64,000 bases of DNA, from assembly GCF_037478005.1 (NCBI RefSeq), contig NZ_CP144164.1, positions 1,302,001-1,366,000 of the forward strand. Direction: 5' to 3'. This DNA is from Alteromonas sp. M12 (GTDB taxonomy: Bacteria; Pseudomonadota; Gammaproteobacteria; Enterobacterales; Alteromonadaceae). The notes beneath the pieces are model-generated. The model worked only from the letters and a program-made list of their open reading frames with translations. It made no database searches and was not told where the DNA came from. Both the position numbers and the translations under genes were made by a program. Numbering within the stretch: the first letter of the stretch is position 1; each line of letters starts with the position of its first letter. Below are positions 46,509 to 56,049 of this stretch, one piece after another.

Positions 46509-47450
46509 ATGCGATTTTTTAAATTAAAAGAAAGTATTGATTTTATGTCAATGCGCATTCCCGCCATGATTATATCGGGAATACTCATTATTGGTTCATT
46601 AGTATCTTTAGGGGTTAATCAGCTTAATTGGGGATTAGATTTCACCGGCGGTACATTGATTGAAGTAGGCTACGATAAACCTGCAGAATTAAACCAAATT
46701 CGACAGCAACTCGAAGCTGCAGATTTTGGTGACGCCATTGTGCAAAACTTTGGTAGTAGTGAAGATGTGTTAATCCGTCTAGCTCCTCGTGAAGGTGTAA
46801 AAGCTGAAGAAGTGGGCGATCAGGTTCTTAGCACTTTACGTGCAGGCGGTGATAACGTTGACATGCGCCGGATTGAGTTTGTTGGGCCAAATGTGGGTGA
46901 AGAACTGACAGAGCAGGGCGGTCTTGCAATGTTAGTCGCGTTGATCTGTATTCTGATTTACGTGGCTATGCGATTTGAGTGGCGATTTGCATTGGGTTCA
47001 GTTATCGCTTTGGCCCACGATGTCATTTTAACCTTGGGTTTATTCTCGGTATTGCAGCTTGAATTTGACCTAACGGTTATGGCTGCGGTATTGGCGGTTA
47101 TCGGTTATTCATTGAACGATACTATTGTTGTTTCGGATCGTATCCGTGAAAACTTCCGTAAAATTCGTAAAGGGGAGCCGATCGATATCATTAATACATC
47201 TTTGACGCAGACCCTTAACCGCACAATTATTACTTCATTAACCACTATTTTAGTATTAATGGCGTTATTTTATAAAGGTGGGGCATTGATACATGGTTTT
47301 GCAACGGCGTTATTGTTTGGTGTGATAATCGGTACTTATTCTTCAATTTATGTGGCAAGTCTGGTGGCATTAATGCTGGGAATAAGTCGCGAAGATTTAA
47401 TGCCAACAGTAGTAGAAAAAGAAGGTGCGGATCTAGACCCTCTTCCTTAG
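46509..47450 (+). CDS. secF: Protein translocase subunit SecF
   Basis: The 313-residue protein has six expected transmembrane segments, the LDFTGGTLIEV periplasmic entry motif and GYSLNDTIVVSDRIREN, the SecF counterpart of the SecD helix 4 motif. It is the last gene of the queA-tgt-yajC-secD-secF run, with a terminator right after it. Confidence 0.96.
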   Translation: MRFFKLKESIDFMSMRIPAMIISGILIIGSLVSLGVNQLNWGLDFTGGTLIEVGYDKPAELNQIRQQLEAADFGDAIVQNFGSSEDVLIRLAPREGVKAEEVGDQVLSTLRAGGDNVDMRRIEFVGPNVGEELTEQGGLAMLVALICILIYVAMRFEWRFALGSVIALAHDVILTLGLFSVLQLEFDLTVMAAVLAVIGYSLNDTIVVSDRIRENFRKIRKGEPIDIINTSLTQTLNRTIITSLTTILVLMALFYKGGALIHGFATALLFGVIIGTYSSIYVASLVALMLGISREDLMPTVVEKEGADLDPLP

Positions 47451-47465
47451 TCTTTTACTGTTTCG

Positions 47466-47491
47466 AAAGCCGGGTTTATCCCGGCTTTTTT
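47466..47491 (+). terminator. Intrinsic terminator after secF
   Basis: Arms AGCCGGG (47468-47474) and CCCGGCT (47480-47486) followed by a T run to 47491, 16 bases beyond the secF stop. Confidence 0.9.
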
Positions 47492-47645
47492 ATGCCTTAA
47501 ATTTAGCTGCCAGCGTCGCGATTATTTCCATACATGTAAAGGTAAGGTATTCAGTCTTTAAACGAAAGATGAAGGGGTAACATCCACTCAGTTACATGGC
47601 TGAACGTGGCTGGGGGTATGTGAGGTTTAATAAACTCAAGGCATT

Positions 47646-47672
47646 AAAAAAGGAAGCTAAGCGCTTCCTTTT
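47646..47672. terminator. Terminator downstream of suhB (bidirectional)
   Basis: Arms AAAAGGAAGC (47648-47657) and GCTTCCTTTT (47663-47672) with a five-base loop. On the minus strand the hairpin is followed by a T run, fitting suhB, which ends at 47725. Confidence 0.8.
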
Positions 47673-47724
47673 CACATAGATAAAAGACCAAACTATAACA
47701 ATCTTTTAGTCAATACAGCGGCAA

Positions 47725-48498
47725 CTATTTCAAATGTCTTACCAATGACTGAACAACACGAGGGTTACCCGCGACTATTTCGCCTTTATCAAGGGGATCG
47801 TTTCCGCCTTTATAATCGGTAACTAATCCACCAGATTCACGCACTAAGAGTTCACCCGCGGCAACATCCCAAGGTTTGATACCACGCTCCCAGTAACCAT
47901 CGTAACGGCCGGCAGCAACATACGCTAAATCCAATGCGGCAGAACCACAACGGCGCACATCACCACACTGTTTAAAAATATTTGAAAAACGCTGAATGGC
48001 ATCGTCTGAAGTTTCTTTCGCTTTAAAAGGGAAAGCCGTCGCTAGTACAGTATTGTTTAAGTCTTTTGCTTTTCCGGTACGAATTCTGAAACCATTTAAT
48101 TGTGCTCCGGCCCCTTTACTTGCAGTAAAAAGTTCACCGCGAATTGGATCAAATACCACTGCCTGATCGATTCGGCCTTTGTGCATGAGTGCTATTGAAA
48201 CGGCAAAGTGAGGAATGCCTTTGATAAAATTAGTGGTACCGTCGAGTGGGTCAATGATCCATTTAAATTCGTCACTGCCTTCAACTATGCCGCCTTCTTC
48301 ACCTAGAAATGAGTGATCTGGGAAAGATTGCTGAATTTTTTCAATAATGACTTTTTCGGCTTCTTTGTCGATTTTGGTGACAAAGTCGTTCTCACCTTTT
48401 TTTTCTAACAACAAATCATTACGATTTTCAAAACCACGAGTTATCACATTTCCAGCAGCGCGAGCAGCGCGCACCGCAATATTCAGCATAGGATGCAT
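47725..48498 (-). CDS. suhB: Inositol monophosphatase family protein SuhB
   Basis: The 257-residue metal-dependent phosphatase has the paired motifs WIIDPLDGTTNF and WDVAAGELLVRESGG plus the GEEGG metal ligand. SuhB hydrolyses inositol monophosphate in vitro and also assists rRNA transcription antitermination with Nus factors. The gene is monocistronic here with a terminator 50 bases beyond its stop. Confidence 0.95.
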   Translation of the reverse strand: MHPMLNIAVRAARAAGNVITRGFENRNDLLLEKKGENDFVTKIDKEAEKVIIEKIQQSFPDHSFLGEEGGIVEGSDEFKWIIDPLDGTTNFIKGIPHFAVSIALMHKGRIDQAVVFDPIRGELFTASKGAGAQLNGFRIRTGKAKDLNNTVLATAFPFKAKETSDDAIQRFSNIFKQCGDVRRCGSAALDLAYVAAGRYDGYWERGIKPWDVAAGELLVRESGGLVTDYKGGNDPLDKGEIVAGNPRVVQSLVRHLK

Positions 48499-48631
48499 AA
48501 GTTACCACCAATTTTTAAAAGAACGGACGAGCAGTCTTGAACAATTATCACTTTCAAAACCGCACAAAATTTCGCCGCGCAGTCTACCAGTTTTACCTGC
48601 AGATGCAATCAAATTCTAGTATTAGTGTCGG

Positions 48632-51139
48632 CTAGGCCTTTAACAAATCTTCGATTTTGTCGGAATTTACCTTGTGATAAGCCGGCATCTGTTGGTTATC
48701 AAAAATCTGTTGCTGGCTAAAGTTATGTCGAATCATCACTTCGTCGGTGACATCGATCAAATCACCTACGCCAATAATATTCCAAAGTTGTTCTTCGAGT
48801 ATTTTGGCACGATGTATTGCGTAAATACCTACGTAACTAATTTCTGCTTGCAATCGTTCAATATCAGGCCGTCCTGCTCTGGCTAAAAATACTTTAACCG
48901 CTATAAATTGGCCCGATTCGCGTGCTTGATTAATGAAGTTTTTGCGTTCTTTATCACCATGAAACTGATCTGAAAAACGGCTCTTAATTGCCTCATTGAT
49001 GAATTCACGGCTTGGGTCGAAGGCAACAAATATTTCTCGCATTACAGGTTTGTTATTTGTTTTGATCTTTTTCAAGGTGTATTGAATAAAGTCGAGTTCA
49101 ACGCCGTAAGTTGAATATAAAAAATGCATATTGTATTGGCCGCTTTCAGCATCAAAAGCCAATAGATTATTTAACCGACTATTCGGATTGCTAGTAACTA
49201 TCGCATCAGGTAGAAAATCAATCCCTTCTTTACGGATAAAAAAGGCGGTATTGAGCACATTCTTAGCAAACAGATTGCGCAATGCTGAGCCCATCCCTGG
49301 AATTTCCTCTTCTTCACTGTGGGCCTTTAATTTGCCTCGGTTATTGCGTATCAGCTCGTCAAAAAAGCGTTGTGCCGTCTTGTTAACCGAATCTACTACA
49401 GCTTGTAAATGCAGTACGTTTCGATCGTATGAAATGCCTTTCACTTTGTATGGTAAGTTGGCAAGGTTAAATTTTTTGGTGACATTTTGTAGTAGCGGGA
49501 AACTGAGTTTCACGAGATCGTTTTCTTCGCCATGGAAAAAGTCATTCAACTCAACGCGCATTCCTCGTGTAGACACATCTTCACTGCTTCCTTCGATGGT
49601 CATGTCACCAAAATTTAATTGCACTTTTGTGCGCAGTTGATAGCGAGTTTCTTTGCGTTGGTTATGGTATTTAAATCGAAACATTTGCACCGCTGGTGGC
49701 AGTTTGTTTCGAGGATGCCCAAACACTTTAAGCTGTGATATTTCGCCACGGCGAATGGGGATTTTTTCGTAATTTTGGGTGCCCACTTCATCGGTTATAT
49801 CTGTTAATAGGGCGATATGTCTGACATTTTTAAGGCGCGACATTAATCTTGGTGCCGGTGGATGATTTTGACGCTTCACAGCACTGCTGACAGTGTCGGG
49901 CAAAGACAGCGGCATGTGTACCTGATTTAAATCTAGGTTTGTAATTTGTAATTTGAAAACCCGCCAACTGGCTTTTCTGCCGCCATAACCAAGGAAAACC
50001 TTCATTAAATCAGGACGCTCAAACAATTCTTCTTGGGTGGCTGAATAAAAGTAAACTTTGTCATCTTTAACGTGATTAAAAGAATACACAATGGTTTCCT
50101 GAAAGTGCTCAGGCAAGGTTAACAGCCGTGCAATACGTTGATGTCCTAAAACGTAACCTAAACGCAGCTCAAATAACTCATCGCTCCAGTAATATAATGG
50201 GTCTTTATTACTGTCATTAATTAATGCGTATTTGGGAACATAGATATTGTTTATTTTTTCGATATAAATCGGCACAGAGGTGACATTGGGAATGAAATAC
50301 TGCTCGTAGGTTTTTAAATGTATCGCCGTGAGCGTGTTGTCCATATTAACTTTATAGCGACGTTTATTGCCATGGATAAACTTTTCAAAAAAATCTTTAA
50401 AGGAATGGGGAGCATGCTCATCATTCTTCTGCAATGAAATACGTTGTTCGCGCTGACTGTTTTCTACATCGACTATGTTATAACCAACCCCAACCTTGCG
50501 ATCAATAGTGTATTCGCCTTCCAAGCCTCTGAATTGGACTGTTATACGTTCGCCAACTTTGAACAGATGTTCGTTGGCTACTTTCACTTTTAAACCACTT
50601 ACTGAAACGTCAATGGTAGTCGCTTGGATGCTCTTATTCAGCTCGGTAAACAACTCAATATTCACCGCAAAATTCATCCGCTCTTCACTGCGTTTTGCAT
50701 ATTCACCAAAGCGCAGAACTTCAGCATGGTGGGGTTTTCGTTCTTCTACTACGACCCCTTCTTTCTCAGCTTCTTCTCTTTGCTTTTGATAAATAACTCG
50801 ATAACTGTTTTCGGTATTTTTGACCGCCTCATAAACGCCCATGGTATATTCACCAAAAAGCCGTACCTGCTTTTCGAACACATCAATGGCAGTATCATCT
50901 AGAAAGTGGGTTTTATCTTGATAGGTAAATTCTCGACAGTCACCGGCCACTTGTCCTCTGAGATCGATAAGCCGCAGGCAGGGGCGGGATAGGCGCTTTA
51001 ATTCCATTTTAATTAAAAAACGTTTTTGTTTGGGGATGCCTGAAGCCACCTGCGATAGAACCTGATTAAATTCAGGTTCATTTATCATTGGTTTTAACTG
51101 TTCTATAATGTCGTGGTACTTTTCTAAATCTTGACTCAT
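48632..51139 (-). CDS. Large cytoplasmic protein with two c-di-GMP-binding PilZ domains
   Basis: The 835-residue product from ATG 51139 (a TTG at 51148 would add three residues) has no signal or membrane segment. It has two complete PilZ signatures. The first, at about residues 150-240, has RSEER and DVSVSG. The second, at about 495-590, has RKETR and DVSTRG. Between and after them are long regions with no motif I recognise; the C-terminal 200 residues look like an additional alpha/beta domain. It is likely a c-di-GMP effector specific to this lineage. The target process (motility, surface polymer or adhesion) is unknown. It lies between suhB and radA. Confidence 0.85.
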   Translation of the reverse strand: MSQDLEKYHDIIEQLKPMINEPEFNQVLSQVASGIPKQKRFLIKMELKRLSRPCLRLIDLRGQVAGDCREFTYQDKTHFLDDTAIDVFEKQVRLFGEYTMGVYEAVKNTENSYRVIYQKQREEAEKEGVVVEERKPHHAEVLRFGEYAKRSEERMNFAVNIELFTELNKSIQATTIDVSVSGLKVKVANEHLFKVGERITVQFRGLEGEYTIDRKVGVGYNIVDVENSQREQRISLQKNDEHAPHSFKDFFEKFIHGNKRRYKVNMDNTLTAIHLKTYEQYFIPNVTSVPIYIEKINNIYVPKYALINDSNKDPLYYWSDELFELRLGYVLGHQRIARLLTLPEHFQETIVYSFNHVKDDKVYFYSATQEELFERPDLMKVFLGYGGRKASWRVFKLQITNLDLNQVHMPLSLPDTVSSAVKRQNHPPAPRLMSRLKNVRHIALLTDITDEVGTQNYEKIPIRRGEISQLKVFGHPRNKLPPAVQMFRFKYHNQRKETRYQLRTKVQLNFGDMTIEGSSEDVSTRGMRVELNDFFHGEENDLVKLSFPLLQNVTKKFNLANLPYKVKGISYDRNVLHLQAVVDSVNKTAQRFFDELIRNNRGKLKAHSEEEEIPGMGSALRNLFAKNVLNTAFFIRKEGIDFLPDAIVTSNPNSRLNNLLAFDAESGQYNMHFLYSTYGVELDFIQYTLKKIKTNNKPVMREIFVAFDPSREFINEAIKSRFSDQFHGDKERKNFINQARESGQFIAVKVFLARAGRPDIERLQAEISYVGIYAIHRAKILEEQLWNIIGVGDLIDVTDEVMIRHNFSQQQIFDNQQMPAYHKVNSDKIEDLLKA

Positions 51140-51276
51140 GCCAATCAAATGTTCGCTATGGTTAAGGCGTCGTTATGATATTCTTTTATCGGCAACGAAT
51201 AAATAACCTTTGATCCCAACTTACCGGTTTAGTTGATTTACTCAACTAGCCCTAATTTAATGTAGTTCAACAACTT

Positions 51277-52641
51277 ATGGCTAAACGTAAAATTGCTTTT
51301 GTATGTACCGATTGTGGAGCAGAGTTCCCTCGCTGGCAAGGACAATGTAACGATTGTCAGGCATGGAACACTATTTCTGAAGTGGTTCTCAGTTCTGACA
51401 AACATTCACCAGAACGAAATTTAAAAGGTTATGCAGGGCAAACTCATGCCAAGGTCGAAACCTTAGATAAAATAGACTTACAAGCGCTGCCGCGCTTTAG
51501 TGCCGGTTTTAAAGAGCTAGACCGAGTACTCGGAGGCGGTGTTGTGCCTGGTGCAGCAATGCTTATTGGTGGTTCTCCTGGAGCGGGTAAAAGTACCTTA
51601 TTATTGCAAGTTATGTGTCACTTGGCTCAAGGACGGAATACGCTTTATGTGACCGGCGAAGAATCGTTGCAACAAGTTGCGATGCGCGCTCAACGTTTAG
51701 GATTACCTACTGCGAAATTAAAAGTGCTAGCCGAAACCAATGTCGAAACGATTTGTGAATTAGCATTAGTACATAAACCAGACATCATGGTGATTGACTC
51801 TATACAGGTTATGCATGTGAGTGATATTCAATCTGCACCGGGCAGTGTTTCTCAGGTGCGCGAAAGTGCAGCTTTTCTCACACGTTTTGCTAAACAACAT
51901 CACATTGCCATGTTTTTAGTGGGGCATGTAACCAAAGAAGGCAATTTGGCAGGCCCTAAGGTATTGGAACACTGTATTGACTGTTCAATGATGCTCGAAG
52001 GCGAAAGTGATAGCCGATACCGAACATTACGAGGTAATAAAAATCGTTTTGGCGCAGTGAATGAGTTGGGTGTGTTCGCGATGACCGATAAGGGATTGAA
52101 AGAAGTAAGCAATCCATCCGCCATCTTCTTGAGTCGCGAAGAGCAACAATCACCAGGCAGCATCGTAATGGTGGTTTGGGAAGGAACCCGTCCTTTGTTG
52201 GTGGAGATTCAGGCGTTGGTCGATTATTCTCAAATGGCAAATCCTAAACGTATCGCGGTGGGCACTGAAGCTAATCGTTTGGCTATGTTACTTGCGGTTT
52301 TACATCGACACGGCAACGTGCAAATGAATGATCAAGATGTGTTTGTCAATGTCGTCGGAGGGGTGCGTATAGCCGAAACCAGTGTCGATTTAGCCCTGTT
52401 GTTGGCAATGATATCCAGTTTTAGGAATCATACTCTATCGCGAGAGCTTATTGCGTTTGGTGAGGTGGGGTTAGCGGGCGAAATACGTCCGGTACCAAAT
52501 GGAACTGAACGTATTCAAGAGGCTGCCAAACATGGCTTTAAGCGAGCAATCGTACCTAAAGGAAACAAACCTAAACAGGTGATTCCGGGCATTGAAGTCG
52601 TAGCGGTTTCGCGATTATCTGAAGCATTAGAGGCGTTATAG
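51277..52641 (+). CDS. radA: DNA repair protein RadA
   Basis: The 454-residue ATPase has the N-terminal zinc finger CTDCGAEFPRWQGQCNDC, Walker A GGSPGAGKST, the RadA-specific KNRFG motif and a C-terminal Lon-protease-like domain (GGVRIAETSVDLALL). It helps branch migration during recombination. It converges on the REC-GGDEF gene with a 16-base gap. Confidence 0.96.
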   Translation: MAKRKIAFVCTDCGAEFPRWQGQCNDCQAWNTISEVVLSSDKHSPERNLKGYAGQTHAKVETLDKIDLQALPRFSAGFKELDRVLGGGVVPGAAMLIGGSPGAGKSTLLLQVMCHLAQGRNTLYVTGEESLQQVAMRAQRLGLPTAKLKVLAETNVETICELALVHKPDIMVIDSIQVMHVSDIQSAPGSVSQVRESAAFLTRFAKQHHIAMFLVGHVTKEGNLAGPKVLEHCIDCSMMLEGESDSRYRTLRGNKNRFGAVNELGVFAMTDKGLKEVSNPSAIFLSREEQQSPGSIVMVVWEGTRPLLVEIQALVDYSQMANPKRIAVGTEANRLAMLLAVLHRHGNVQMNDQDVFVNVVGGVRIAETSVDLALLLAMISSFRNHTLSRELIAFGEVGLAGEIRPVPNGTERIQEAAKHGFKRAIVPKGNKPKQVIPGIEVVAVSRLSEALEAL

Positions 52642-52657
52642 TGGAGTCTATGCAGGC

Positions 52658-53536
52658 CTACTCAATAATGAATTGATCACGGCCTGCATCTTTCGCTGCA
52701 TATAATTTTTGATCTGCTTTTTGGATAAGTTCATTCGGGGTTAGATCCTGAGGAGAAAGACAGATACCGCCTGCACTGATTGTTATCCGACTAAAACTCG
52801 ATAGCTTATGTGGTAAATTCAAGTTTCGAACAGCGTTAAGCATGCTATCGGCAATATATTGTACGCCGCTCAAATCAGTATGAGGCAGCACTATCGCAAA
52901 TTCCTCGCCTCCGTATCTGGCTAGACAGTCTGTGGGACGTTTTAAAACTTTACCCAATGCATCTGCTACTGCCCGTAAACAATAATCTCCCTTGATATGA
53001 CCGTAAGTGTCGTTATAAAGCTTAAAATTATCGATATCGATTAGGATTAATCCAATATGATGTTTCATTCGCGTGCACAGCTTCATCTGATTGCCCAAAA
53101 AGCCATCAAAATAATGTCGATTTTGTACCTCTGTTAATCCATCGACAGTAGCCAATCGCGTAAGTTTATCCGCCATTAATTTAGCGGCTAAATGTGAATT
53201 GACTCTATGCCGCAGTGTGGTCACAGAAAAAGGTTTGGTTATAAAGTCGGTGCATCCCGCTTCCCAGCATTCATCTTCTGCTTCTGGCGAGTTGTGGGAG
53301 CTAACAAAAATGATCGGAATCTCTTGTGTACTTTCGTTTTCTTTTAGCTTTCTACACGCAGTCAAACCGTCCATAACGGGCATGTTGATATCCATCAATA
53401 TGATGTCAGGTAGTCTATGGCTGCAAAAGTCTAAAGCTTCTTGCCCAGAGGCTGCATGATGGGTTATAAAATTATCTGAAAGCGCTTTAGCTGCAATTAA
53501 TGCACTAATTGGTTCATCTTCCACTATCAGAATCAA
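52658..53536 (-). CDS. Response regulator with GGDEF diguanylate cyclase domain
   Basis: The 292-residue protein has a receiver domain (about 1-120; acidic pair in VEDE, phospho-acceptor Asp in LMDINMPVMDG, Lys in ITKPFS) and a GGDEF domain (about 130-292) with an active GGEEF loop. The inhibitory RxxD site (RPTD) lies five residues before GGEEF. It should make c-di-GMP when phosphorylated, with product inhibition. The start is unclear. TTG 53536 is the only canonical start in the frame and gives a very short N-terminus. An AGGAG site at 53587-53591 lies much further upstream with no matching start. Confidence 0.88.
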   Translation of the reverse strand: MILIVEDEPISALIAAKALSDNFITHHAASGQEALDFCSHRLPDIILMDINMPVMDGLTACRKLKENESTQEIPIIFVSSHNSPEAEDECWEAGCTDFITKPFSVTTLRHRVNSHLAAKLMADKLTRLATVDGLTEVQNRHYFDGFLGNQMKLCTRMKHHIGLILIDIDNFKLYNDTYGHIKGDYCLRAVADALGKVLKRPTDCLARYGGEEFAIVLPHTDLSGVQYIADSMLNAVRNLNLPHKLSSFSRITISAGGICLSPQDLTPNELIQKADQKLYAAKDAGRDQFIIE

Positions 53537-53700
53537 AACTTTGTCTTTTTCAAATAATTTGTCAACTACTTTGAAGATAACTCAAACTCCTGTCTTAAGC
53601 TTTTCAACAAAACACTTATATAAAGTTCGTTTTTGAGCTGGGTATGTTAAGTACACAAGAGTGTACATAAAATTTATACTAATGTTTATTATACTTAGGA

Positions 53701-54054
53701 TTAAGAAACTAAAGAAGTTATGTCTCTTTGCAGCAGTGAAGCATCACCTAAATTTAGTTCAACTAACCTGCGTAAATCTGAAATGCTGTCAATGTCCATA
53801 CATTTAATATGAAAGCCTAAACAATGATTTGCACAATGCACGATTTCACCAAACATTTTAATTACTTGGTTAGTTCCTTCGATCTCTATATTGAGTTCAA
53901 ATTCTTGCTCTAGGTCAGCCTCAAATTCATCGGGATATCCAATAAGTGCGCCATTTAAAGAAATATCAATAATGCTAGTTTGCCAATGACGATTTTGTTG
54001 GAACAAAATGGCTGGCGCTGAAAAATCAACGCGGTTAAATTGACGTTTTTCCAT
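53701..54054 (-). CDS. Small PilZ-domain protein
   Basis: The 117-residue product from ATG 54054 (GGGA upstream; an extension to 54078 is less likely) is a single PilZ domain with the c-di-GMP motifs RQFNR and DISLNG. It is a probable c-di-GMP receptor that works by protein contact. It lies on the same strand as the REC-GGDEF gene, whose frame is 164 bases downstream, so cyclase and receptor may be linked. Confidence 0.88.
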   Translation of the reverse strand: MEKRQFNRVDFSAPAILFQQNRHWQTSIIDISLNGALIGYPDEFEADLEQEFELNIEIEGTNQVIKMFGEIVHCANHCLGFHIKCMDIDSISDLRRLVELNLGDASLLQRDITSLVS

Positions 54055-54169
54055 AGTAAGTCCCAAAGTTGCCATCAATGGCCATAGTTAAGCATAAAAA
54101 GCGTGTGAATGCGCCCAAGATTTTACCCGGACACATCTTTCACACACTGATATTCGCGCGTCTCACTGG

Positions 54170-55837
54170 CTATTTACTGATTTTTTTGTATTTAAGTCTG
54201 TGGGGTTCTACCACATCTTCTCCAAGGGTTTCTTTTAACCAAGCTTCGTAATCGGTGTAATTACCTTCATAGAAGTTGATTTTTCCCTCATCACGGTAAT
54301 CCATAATGTGAGTGGCCACTCTGTCTAGAAACCAACGGTCATGGGAAATAACCATAGCACAACCAGGGAATTCCAAAATTGCATTTTCCAAGGCTCTCAA
54401 GGTTTCAACATCTAGGTCGTTGGTTGGTTCATCTAACAGAAGTACGTTGCCACCTGCTTTAAGCAATTTCGCTAAATGAACTCGATTACGTTCACCACCA
54501 GAGAGATCTTTAATAAATTTCTGTTGGTCAGTACCTTTAAAGTTAAAACGACTACAATATGCTCGACTGTTTAGTTCGAAATTACCAATTCGGATAATAT
54601 CCGAGTCATCGGATATCTCTTTGTAAACGGTGTTTTTCTCGTTCATATGATCGCGAAACTGTTCGACACTTGCCAGTTGCACTGTATCGCCTAAAACGAT
54701 TTCTCCCGAATCCGGCTGCTCTTGTCCGGTGAGCATACGAAACAGGGTTGATTTACCTGCACCGTTAGGGCCAATAATGCCGACAATCGCGCCTTTTGGC
54801 ATGCTAAAAGATAAATTATCGATTAACAGTCGATCTCCATAAGACTTAGATAACCCCGTAACTTCAATAACTTTGTCGCCTAGCCGCTCACCGGGCGGAA
54901 TAAACAACTCATTGGTTTCATTACGCTTCTGGTAATCACCAGTGGTCAATTCGTCAAACCTAGCCATTCTTGCTTTGCTTTTGGCTTGACGGCCTTTGGG
55001 GTTTGAACGAACCCACTCTAATTCTTGTTTAATGGATTTTTGACGGGCGCTTTCTGTGCGCTCTTCTTGGGCAAGACGCTGGTCTTTTTGTTCAAGCCAA
55101 GAGGAGTAATTACCTTCCCACGGAATACCTTCGCCGCGGTCAAGTTCTAATATCCAACCTGCGACATTATCAAGGAAGTAGCGGTCATGGGTAATCGCCA
55201 CTACTGTGCCTTCATAGTCGTGTAAGAAACGCTCGAGCCAAGCGACTGATTCAGCATCCAAGTGGTTAGTAGGCTCATCAAGAAGCAGCATGTCAGGCTT
55301 TTCTAATAATAACCGACACAGAGCCACTCGTCGTCTTTCACCACCAGACAATTTACTTACATCTGCATCCCAAGGTGGTAGACGAAGTGCATCTGCAGCT
55401 CGTTCTAAAGAATTCTCCAGATTATGGCCGTCTTTGGCTTGAATTATTGCTTCTAATTGGCCTTGTTCTTTTGCCAAGGCATCAAAGTCTGCGTTTTCTT
55501 CTGCATATTCAGCGTAGACTTCATCTAAGCGTTTAATAGCGTGGGCAACGTCTGCAACGGCTTCTTCAATATTACCGCGCACATCTTTACTTTCATCTAA
55601 TTGGGGTTCTTGGGGGAGGTAGCCAATTTTTAGCTCTGGAGAAGGCCTAGCTTCCCCTTCTATATCTTTGTCAATTCCAGCCATAATGCGCAGTAATGTT
55701 GATTTACCTGCGCCGTTTAAACCTAAAACGCCAATTTTAGCGCCCGGGAAAAAACTCAATGAAATGTTTTTAAGTATGTGTCTATTGGGTGGGACAATCT
55801 TGCCCACTCTGTGCATGCTATATACGTATTGTGCCAT
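54170..55837 (-). CDS. ettA: Energy-dependent translational throttle protein EttA
   Basis: The 555-residue ABC-F protein has two ATPase domains: Walker A GLNGAGKST and GPNGAGKST, signatures LSGGERRRVAL and LSGGERNRVHL, Walker B LLLDEPTNHLD and LLLDEPTNDLD. They are joined by the arm and linker. It binds the ribosomal E site and couples translation to energy status. Length and N-terminus (MAQYVYSMHRVGK) match EttA rather than Uup. Confidence 0.95.
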   Translation of the reverse strand: MAQYVYSMHRVGKIVPPNRHILKNISLSFFPGAKIGVLGLNGAGKSTLLRIMAGIDKDIEGEARPSPELKIGYLPQEPQLDESKDVRGNIEEAVADVAHAIKRLDEVYAEYAEENADFDALAKEQGQLEAIIQAKDGHNLENSLERAADALRLPPWDADVSKLSGGERRRVALCRLLLEKPDMLLLDEPTNHLDAESVAWLERFLHDYEGTVVAITHDRYFLDNVAGWILELDRGEGIPWEGNYSSWLEQKDQRLAQEERTESARQKSIKQELEWVRSNPKGRQAKSKARMARFDELTTGDYQKRNETNELFIPPGERLGDKVIEVTGLSKSYGDRLLIDNLSFSMPKGAIVGIIGPNGAGKSTLFRMLTGQEQPDSGEIVLGDTVQLASVEQFRDHMNEKNTVYKEISDDSDIIRIGNFELNSRAYCSRFNFKGTDQQKFIKDLSGGERNRVHLAKLLKAGGNVLLLDEPTNDLDVETLRALENAILEFPGCAMVISHDRWFLDRVATHIMDYRDEGKINFYEGNYTDYEAWLKETLGEDVVEPHRLKYKKISK

Positions 55838-56049
55838 AGTACCGATTTAATAAAGGGTAAAACATTAGTGTAATCCAGACCGAGCCACAGTCCAATGCTG
55901 ATGTGATATTTTTTGCCACAGATTACGGTATTTGCTGATAAGTACTCGTTAGTTGAATCGTTTTCGTGTTTAAAACTATCGCTTTGCCCCTTGTATTTTT
56001 ATTTACCTTCTGCAGAATAAATTTAACGGAAATGAAATTAGGAATAGTT

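Noticed and set aside
55966..56049. Hydrophobic N-terminal extension of the Gfo/Idh oxidoreductase (apparent signal peptide)
   Set aside because: The Rossmann strand starts right at ATG 56050 with AGGAA upstream; the extension from a GTG is more likely untranslated leader.
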